A stretch of 64,000 bases of DNA from Flavimobilis soli. GTDB lineage: Bacteria; Actinomycetota; Actinomycetes; Actinomycetales; Cellulomonadaceae. Position 1 is the stretch's first letter. The number at the start of each line of letters is the position of its first letter. Shown here one piece after another: positions 59,031 through 64,000 of this stretch. The position numbers and the translations under genes were made by a program. The stretch is taken from positions 620,001-684,000 of the forward strand of contig NZ_PDJH01000001.1 of NCBI RefSeq assembly GCF_002564025.1. The letters run 5' to 3'. The notes under the pieces are model-generated. The model searched no databases and had not been told where the DNA came from. It saw only the letters and a program-made list of their open reading frames with translations.

Positions 59031-59346
59031 GGGTGAGCTCTCGCGGGGAGCTCGGGAACCTGTCGACCGCCGTGGCGAACTCGTCCGGCACCGTGTCCGG
59101 GATGAGCAGTCCCTCGGCGACCGCGACCCGGTCGCTGACCTCGCGGAGCACGAGCGACAGCGGCAGGTCCAACGCCTCGCAGATGGAGCCCAGCAGCTCT
59201 GAGGACGCTTCCTTCTGCCCTCGCTCGACCTCGCTCAGGTAACCCAGGGACACACGTGCCGACGAGGACACCTCACGGAGGGTTCGCCCTTGCCGCTGGC
59301 GCGCATCGCGCAACACGTCCCCGATCTCTCGTCGTAGGACAATCAT
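59020..59346 (-). CDS. clgR: XRE-family regulator ClgR
   Basis: 108 aa helix-turn-helix activator that controls clp protease and related stress genes in actinobacteria. HTH at about residues 12-62: [40 protein letters not shown]. The C-terminal [14 protein letters not shown] is typical of ClgR. ATG at 59346 after GAGAGGGGGCGTCAG. The 154-bp upstream gap (59347-59500) has a TACCGT (59433-59438, minus) and GCCGAG/CTCGGC arms (59441-59465 region) but no confident promoter. Confidence 0.88.
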   Translation of the reverse strand: MIVLRREIGDVLRDARQRQGRTLREVSSSARVSLGYLSEVERGQKEASSELLGSICEALDLPLSLVLREVSDRVAVAEGLLIPDTVPDEFATAVDRFPSSPRELTPVG

Positions 59347-59500
59347 CTGACGCCCCCTCTCTGCTTCTCGGCCGCCCGCGTTCGGTGCTGTGCACCGCCG
59401 TTCGTAGCGACGTTGGTCCGGCTGGTGGTTCTACGGTACCGCCGAGAGCCGATAAGCACCTCGGCAAATCGACGATCCTTGGGAATCACCCGCACACTCG

Positions 59501-60016
59501 TCACAACTCGCCAGGGGCCTCGTTTGTTCCCGCCCCCGGGTCCTGGCCTCCGAGCACCTCGAGCGCCAGCCTGATCGCGGCAGCCACGGCCGCTGCCCGG
59601 ATCGTCGCCCGGTCGCCGTCGAGAGACAGGCGGCGCACCGTCGGGGAGCCGTCGAAGGCCGCGGCGACGAACACCGTGCCGACCGGCTGGCCGTCCTGCG
59701 GCTCCGGTCCCGCGACGCCCGTCGTCGCGAGCCCGACGGAGGCTCCCGCGACGCGCGTGACGCCCGTCGCCATCTGCTCCGCGACGTCCGGGTGCACGGC
59801 CCCTTCCCGCGCGAGCAGGTCAGCGTCGACGCCGAGGACGCTCGCCTTGAGGTCCGTCGCGTACGCGACCACTCCCCCGCGGAAGACCGCCGACGCGCCC
59901 GGCACGTCCACGATCGCGCTCGCGAGCGCCCCGCCGGTGAGCGACTCGGCGACCGCGAGCGTGCGCCCCTGCGCCCCGGCGAGGGCGACGAGCTCGGCGG
60001 CGCGGCTGCGGGTCAT
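59501..60016 (-). CDS. pncC: CinA C-terminal-domain amidohydrolase (PncC-like)
   Basis: 171 aa, only the C-terminal domain of CinA, corresponding to nicotinamide-nucleotide amidohydrolase, which recycles NMN released by NAD-dependent ligase. Signatures TLAVAESLTGGALASAIVDVPGAS (catalytic Ser), VVAYATDLKASVLGV and ATTGVAGPEPQDGQPVGTVF. ATG overlaps the pgsA stop (ATGA). The pgsA-cinA-clgR-(recX/recA nearby) order is conserved in actinobacteria. Confidence 0.92.
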   Translation of the reverse strand: MTRSRAAELVALAGAQGRTLAVAESLTGGALASAIVDVPGASAVFRGGVVAYATDLKASVLGVDADLLAREGAVHPDVAEQMATGVTRVAGASVGLATTGVAGPEPQDGQPVGTVFVAAAFDGSPTVRRLSLDGDRATIRAAAVAAAIRLALEVLGGQDPGAGTNEAPGEL

Positions 60017-60591
60017 CGGCGCGGACGGAGCCTGGCGGCCTGGACGAGGTAGTCGACGCCCGTCACGACGGTCACGACGACGGCCGCGGCCATGAGGACG
60101 ACACCGACGACGTGGACGAACCCGGGCAGCACCCAGGCCGGCGCGAGCAGCGCGACGATCGCAGCCGACTGGAGGACGGTCTTGAGCTTGCCCCCGCGAG
60201 AGGCTGGGAGGACGACGTACCGGAGCATGAAGAACCGCATGACGGTGATGCCGAGCTCACGGACGAGGATGAGCGCGGTGACCCACCACCAGAGCTCCCC
60301 GATGATCGACAGCCCGACGAGCGCGGTGCCGACGAGCGCCTTGTCGGCGATCGGGTCGAGCAGCTTCCCGAGGTCGGTCACGAGGTTGCGCCGTCGCGCG
60401 AGGTAGCCGTCGAGCTTGTCCGTGCTCGCCGAGACCGCGAAGATCGCCGTCGCGACCCAGCGCCACGTCTCCGACGCTCCCCCGTCGACGAGCAACGCCC
60501 ACACGAAGAAGGGGACGGTTGCGATCCGGGTGGCCGTGATCGCGTTCGGAAGGTTCCACTGCTGGCGCCACGGCGTCGTCGTAGTCGGCAC
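60013..60591 (-). CDS. pgsA: CDP-diacylglycerol--glycerol-3-phosphate 3-phosphatidyltransferase
   Basis: 192 aa integral membrane CDP-alcohol phosphatidyltransferase making phosphatidylglycerol phosphate. Family motif DKLDGYLARRRNLVTDLGKL (with the further DPIAD Asps) supplies the catalytic Asp set; NLPNAITATRIATVPFF is the N-terminal signature. Four to six hydrophobic segments. ATG at 60591, divergent from the CapA-like gene with 70 bp between. Confidence 0.92.
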   Translation of the reverse strand: MPTTTTPWRQQWNLPNAITATRIATVPFFVWALLVDGGASETWRWVATAIFAVSASTDKLDGYLARRRNLVTDLGKLLDPIADKALVGTALVGLSIIGELWWWVTALILVRELGITVMRFFMLRYVVLPASRGGKLKTVLQSAAIVALLAPAWVLPGFVHVVGVVLMAAAVVVTVVTGVDYLVQAARLRPRR

Positions 60592-60649
60592 GCACCCAGG
60601 ATAGGTCCTGGGCGCAGGGCGGTCGTCGCGGGGCGCGCCCTGGTCGCGC

Positions 60650-60655
60650 TAGTGT
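60650..60655 (+). promoter_or_regulatory. Leaderless -10 element of the CapA-like gene
   Basis: TAGTGT ends 6 nt before the ATG at 60662, with no ribosome site. Confidence 0.5.
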
Positions 60656-60661
60656 CCTCGC

Positions 60662-61960
60662 ATGCGTCACGCCCGCCTGTCCCCCGGAGCTTCGCGCGGT
60701 CGGCGCATCCTGATCGGGGCAGCGGTCGTGTCCGTCGTCGGCGCGAGCGGGCTCGCCGTCGCGACGTCGATACGCGACGACGCACCGGGGACCCAGCCGA
60801 CGAGCGCGGCCTCGAGCGCCGCGAGCGCGCCCTCGATACCGGCTCCGGCACCGACCACGACGACACCCGCGGCTCCGCCGGACGTGACGTTCACGATCCT
60901 CGCGGCGGGCGACGTCCTGCCGCACCTGCCCGTCATGGCGTCGGCGCGCAAGGGTGACGGCTACGACTTCAGCCCGCTGCTCGCGGGCTTCGACCGCTGG
61001 GTCGACGGGGCCGACCTCGCGCTGTGCCACATGGAGGTGCCGGTCGCGCCGAAGGGGCGCCCGGCGAGCGGCTACCCGCTCTTCGGCACGACGCCGCAGC
61101 TCGTCAAGGACCTCGCGGAGCAGGGGTGGGACGGTTGCTCGACGGCGTCGAACCACTCGGTCGACCGCGGCTACGCGGGCGTCGAGCGCACGCTCGACGT
61201 GTTCGACGAGGAGGGCCTCGGGCACGTCGGCACGGCCCGGTCGGCCGAGGAGGCTCAGGCCCCGGCGCTGTACCGCGTGACGGTCGACGGTCAGCCGACG
61301 CTCGTCGCGCAGCTCTCGGCGACCTACGGCACCAACGGGATGCCCGTCGACGCGGACAAGCCCTGGTCCGTCTCGCTCATCGACACCGACGCGATCGTGG
61401 AGCAGGCCAAGGCGGCCCGCGCCGACGGCGCGGACATCGTGCTCGTGTCGATCCACGACGGCACCGAGTACCGCACCGCCCCGACCGAGCACCAGGAGAA
61501 GGTCGCCGCCGCGCTCGCGAAGTCTGGCGAGGTCGACGTGATCATCGGCCACCACGCGCACGTCCCGCAGCCCATGACGAAGCTCGACGGTGGGCCGGGC
61601 GGCCGGGGTACGTGGGTCGCCTACGGTCTCGGCAACCTCTTGTCGAACCAGTCGGCAGAGTGCTGCGCACCCGAGTCGTCGAACGGGCTCGCGCTCGTCG
61701 CCGAGGTCACTCGCGTCGCCGGCGGACCGGCCGAGGTCACCGACATGAGGTGGGTCGCCACGACGGTCGACCGCGTCGGGAAGCACAGCCTGCACGCCCT
61801 CGCCGACATCGAGGGCAAGGCCACGGGCAAGCTCTCCGCGAAGGAGATCGACCGCCGCTACGACCGGGTGCGCGACGCCGTCGGCACGGACCTGGAGGAG
61901 CTCACCACCCCGCCGGCGAAGCAGGACAGCACGGTGAAGGTGATCGCCCGCCCGCGCTGA
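60662..61960 (+). CDS. CapA/PgsA-family metallophosphatase-fold surface protein
   Basis: 432 aa. N-terminal signal anchor (ILIGAAVVSVVGASGLAVA, residues 16-34), Ala/Pro/Thr/Ser-rich spacer (40-75), then the CapA domain: FTILAAGDVLPHLPV, ALCHMEVPVAPKG, STASNHSVDRGYAGVERTLD, VSIHDGTEY and VIIGHHAHVPQPMTKL. CapA-like proteins were first linked to poly-gamma-glutamate capsules, but no capB/capC partner is present, so the role here is open; a secreted phosphoesterase is plausible. Confidence 0.85.
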   Translation: MRHARLSPGASRGRRILIGAAVVSVVGASGLAVATSIRDDAPGTQPTSAASSAASAPSIPAPAPTTTTPAAPPDVTFTILAAGDVLPHLPVMASARKGDGYDFSPLLAGFDRWVDGADLALCHMEVPVAPKGRPASGYPLFGTTPQLVKDLAEQGWDGCSTASNHSVDRGYAGVERTLDVFDEEGLGHVGTARSAEEAQAPALYRVTVDGQPTLVAQLSATYGTNGMPVDADKPWSVSLIDTDAIVEQAKAARADGADIVLVSIHDGTEYRTAPTEHQEKVAAALAKSGEVDVIIGHHAHVPQPMTKLDGGPGGRGTWVAYGLGNLLSNQSAECCAPESSNGLALVAEVTRVAGGPAEVTDMRWVATTVDRVGKHSLHALADIEGKATGKLSAKEIDRRYDRVRDAVGTDLEELTTPPAKQDSTVKVIARPR

Positions 61961-62067
61961 GCGAGCGAGACGCGGCCCTCCCACGTCTCCCGGTCCGGAC
62001 AGGACGGCGACAGCGCCCCGCGGCGCCTGCGCCCCTGTGCGGTACGAACGATCCCGGGCCCGGGTCT

Positions 62068-64000
62068 CTAGCGCCCGGTCTCGTTCCAGGCGTCGTCCTC
62101 GCCAGGCGTGTCGTCGTCGTAGTAGTCCGTGGCCGTCGGCGGCAGGCCCGAGTCCGCTCCGGCCGCATACCGGTCCCCGTCGTCGGCCTGGTCGTAGGCC
62201 GACGCACCCGTCGAGGGCCCAGGCTCGCCGCGGAGCATCGCGAGCGTCGCGGGCAGGTCGTCCGGCTGCACGAGCACCTCGCGCGCCTTCGACCCCTCAG
62301 AGGGCCCCACGATCTCGCGCGACTCGAGCAGGTCCATCAGTCGCCCGGCCTTCGCGAAGCCGACGCGGAGCTTGCGCTGCAGCATCGACGTCGAGCCGAA
62401 CTGCGACGTGATGACGAGCTCGGCGGCCTGCAGCAGGACGTCGAGGTCGTCGCCGATGTCCTCGTCGACCTGCTTCTTCGCCGCGGTGACGGTGACGTCC
62501 TCGCGGTAGACGGGCTTGAGCTGCGCCTTGACGTGCGAGACGACGGCGTGGATCTCGCTCTCCGTGACCCACGCGCCCTGGACGCGCATCGGCTTCGCCT
62601 CGCCCATCGGCATGAAGAGCGCGTCACCCTGACCGATGAGCTTCTCCGCGCCCGGCTGGTCGAGGACCACGCGGGAGTCGGTGAGCGACGAGGTCGCGAA
62701 CGCGAGGCGCGACGGCACGTTCGCCTTGATGAGGCCCGTGACGACGTCGACGCTCGGACGCTGCGTCGCGAGCACGAGGTGGATGCCCGCCGCGCGGGCG
62801 AGCTGAGTGATGCGCTGGATCGACGCCTCGACGTCGCGCGGGGCGACCATCATGAGGTCCGCGAGCTCGTCGACGACGACGAGCAGGTACGGGTACGGGG
62901 CGATCTTCCGCTGCGAGCCCTCGAGCGGCTTGACCTTGCCCGCGCGCACCGCGGTGTTGAAGTCGTCGATGTGCTTGAAGCCGAACATCGCGAGGTCGTC
63001 GTACCGCGCGTCCATCTCTCGCACGACCCACTCGAGGGCCTCGGCGGCCTTCTTCGGGTTCGTGATGATCGGCGTGATGAGGTGCGGGATCCCCTCGTAG
63101 ATCGTGAGCTCGACGCGCTTCGGGTCGACGAGCACCATCCGCACCTGGTCCGGGGTGGACCGCATGAGCAGCGACACGATCATCGAGTTCACGAAGCTCG
63201 ACTTACCGGCACCGGTCGCTCCGGCGACGAGGATGTGCGGCATCTTCGCGAGGTTCGCGACGACGTACCCACCCTCGACGTCCTTGCCGATACCGATGAC
63301 CATCGGGTGCTCGGTGCGCCGGGCGACCGAGGAGCGCAGCACGTCGCCGAGAGCGACCGTCTCGCGGTCGGCGTTGGGGATCTCGATGCCGATCGCGGAC
63401 TTGCCGGGGATCGGCGAGAGGATGCGGACGTCGGCGCTCGCGACGGCGTACGCGATGTTCTTGCTGAGCGCGGTGACGCGCTCGACCTTGGTCCCCTGGC
63501 CGAGCTCGACCTCGTAGCGCGTGACGGTCGGGCCGCGCGAGAAGCCCGTGACGGACGCGTTGATCGAGAACTGCTCGAAGACGTTGGTGAGCGCCTCGAC
63601 GACCCGGTCGTTCGCGGCGGAGCGCACCTTGTGCGGCGGCCCCTTGACGAGGCTCTCCTCGCTCGGGAGGAGGTAGACGACGTCGCCCTCGAGCATCGGC
63701 TGCTCCCCCGGCGGCACAGGGGCGGTCGGAGGGGCCGCGAGCTCTTCCGCCGGGGGCTCGACCGCGGAGATCGCCTCGGTGTCGGCGTCGTGGTCCACGG
63801 GCGCGGCGAGCACCTCGGGCGCGGCGGCCTCGAGGACCTCCGTCTCGTCCGGGGCCTCGATCTCGCCGCGGAGCGCTGCTGCCTCGAACGCCTCGTCACC
63901 GACGTAGCCAGGCAGGCCGTCGTGCTGCGCGACGTCCTGCGCGCGGGAGCCCGCGCGACCGAAGCGACGGCGGCGCTTGGGTGCCGCTTCCTCGGGCTCG
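62068..64000 (-). CDS. ftsK: DNA translocase FtsK (partial, N-terminus off right edge)
   Basis: C-terminal part of the septal DNA pump that clears chromosomes and activates XerCD. The frame is open to base 64000. The right end encodes the Glu/Ala/Pro linker; then the alpha/beta motor with Walker [19 protein letters not shown] (about 63180-63240), Walker [15 protein letters not shown], and [20 protein letters not shown]. The gamma winged helix is [27 protein letters not shown] 70-residue acidic/Pro tail follows gamma. The stop is 107 bp from the convergent CapA-like gene; that gap holds only a CCCGGGCCCGGG palindrome. Confidence 0.95.
   Translation of the reverse strand, partial: EPEEAAPKRRRRFGRAGSRAQDVAQHDGLPGYVGDEAFEAAALRGEIEAPDETEVLEAAAPEVLAAPVDHDADTEAISAVEPPAEELAAPPTAPVPPGEQPMLEGDVVYLLPSEESLVKGPPHKVRSAANDRVVEALTNVFEQFSINASVTGFSRGPTVTRYEVELGQGTKVERVTALSKNIAYAVASADVRILSPIPGKSAIGIEIPNADRETVALGDVLRSSVARRTEHPMVIGIGKDVEGGYVVANLAKMPHILVAGATGAGKSSFVNSMIVSLLMRSTPDQVRMVLVDPKRVELTIYEGIPHLITPIITNPKKAAEALEWVVREMDARYDDLAMFGFKHIDDFNTAVRAGKVKPLEGSQRKIAPYPYLLVVVDELADLMMVAPRDVEASIQRITQLARAAGIHLVLATQRPSVDVVTGLIKANVPSRLAFATSSLTDSRVVLDQPGAEKLIGQGDALFMPMGEAKPMRVQGAWVTESEIHAVVSHVKAQLKPVYREDVTVTAAKKQVDEDIGDDLDVLLQAAELVITSQFGSTSMLQRKLRVGFAKAGRLMDLLESREIVGPSEGSKAREVLVQPDDLPATLAMLRGEPGPSTGASAYDQADDGDRYAAGADSGLPPTATDYYDDDTPGEDDAWNETGR

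Noticed and set aside
60662..61960. Poly-gamma-glutamate capsule locus
   Set aside because: Only a CapA-like protein is present; capB and capC homologues are not in the neighbourhood.

Overview
The window is GC-rich, roughly 70% or more, and almost wholly coding. Its gene content and order are those of a high-GC Gram-positive actinobacterium: a dcw cluster without ftsA but with sepF, yggT and a Wag31-type divIVA, plus clgR, DUF3046, DUF3040, DUF5302 and a gluABCD transporter between recA and miaB. An L-lactate dehydrogenase, RNase Y and a MurE that lacks the usual DAP-binding signature (DDPH where DNPR is expected) point to Micrococcales, probably near Cellulomonadaceae. That placement is inferred from gene content only; no 16S gene is present.

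Layout. 1-20010 (minus strand): cell-wall and division cluster read from right to left: mraZ, rsmH, ftsL, ftsI, murE, murF, mraY, murD, ftsW, murG, murC, ftsQ, ftsZ, pgeF, sepF, yggT, divIVA, a TraR/DksA-type zinc-finger gene and lspA (cut by the left edge). Most joints are 1-8 nt overlaps or very short gaps. 20011-24991: a regulatory region of 384 bp with MraZ-type repeats, then a divergent plus-strand operon moxR, DUF58, transglutaminase. 25151-27394 (minus): DUF3040, then an SOS-controlled HEPN-dinB pair. 27479-33308: spermidine-synthase-like protein, PAC2 protein, HelD, SerA, DUF5302. 33469-38800: nrdR, a LysM division inhibitor and lexA around a shared SOS control region, then ldh and dinG. 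38839-46005: hflX, an RsmC-like methyltransferase, miaA-dapF, two YbjN genes and miaB. 46156-49430: gluABCD. 49462-53161: rny, recX, recA, DUF3046. 53231-58997: lhr-nei. 59020-64000: clgR, cinA-type amidohydrolase, pgsA, a CapA-like protein and ftsK (cut by the right edge).

How it works together. Two themes dominate. The first is septal peptidoglycan synthesis (lipid II enzymes, FtsW/FtsI, FtsZ ring and SepF/DivIVA), headed by a promoter whose spacer is filled by MraZ boxes. The second is the DNA-damage response. LexA boxes stand before HEPN-dinB, the LysM inhibitor, lexA and recA, and LexA-independent promoter motifs of the RecA-NDp/PafBC type stand before recA and lhr-nei. The LysM protein links the two themes, since its relatives delay division during SOS.

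Transcription signals are unusually readable. Several genes have a TANNNT-like -10 hexamer 6-7 nt before the start codon, as expected for leaderless mRNAs. No rRNA, tRNA, CRISPR array, insertion sequence, prophage or other obvious mobile element was seen. The window looks like conserved core chromosome; the novelty lies in regulatory sites and a few poorly understood operons rather than in an accessory island.
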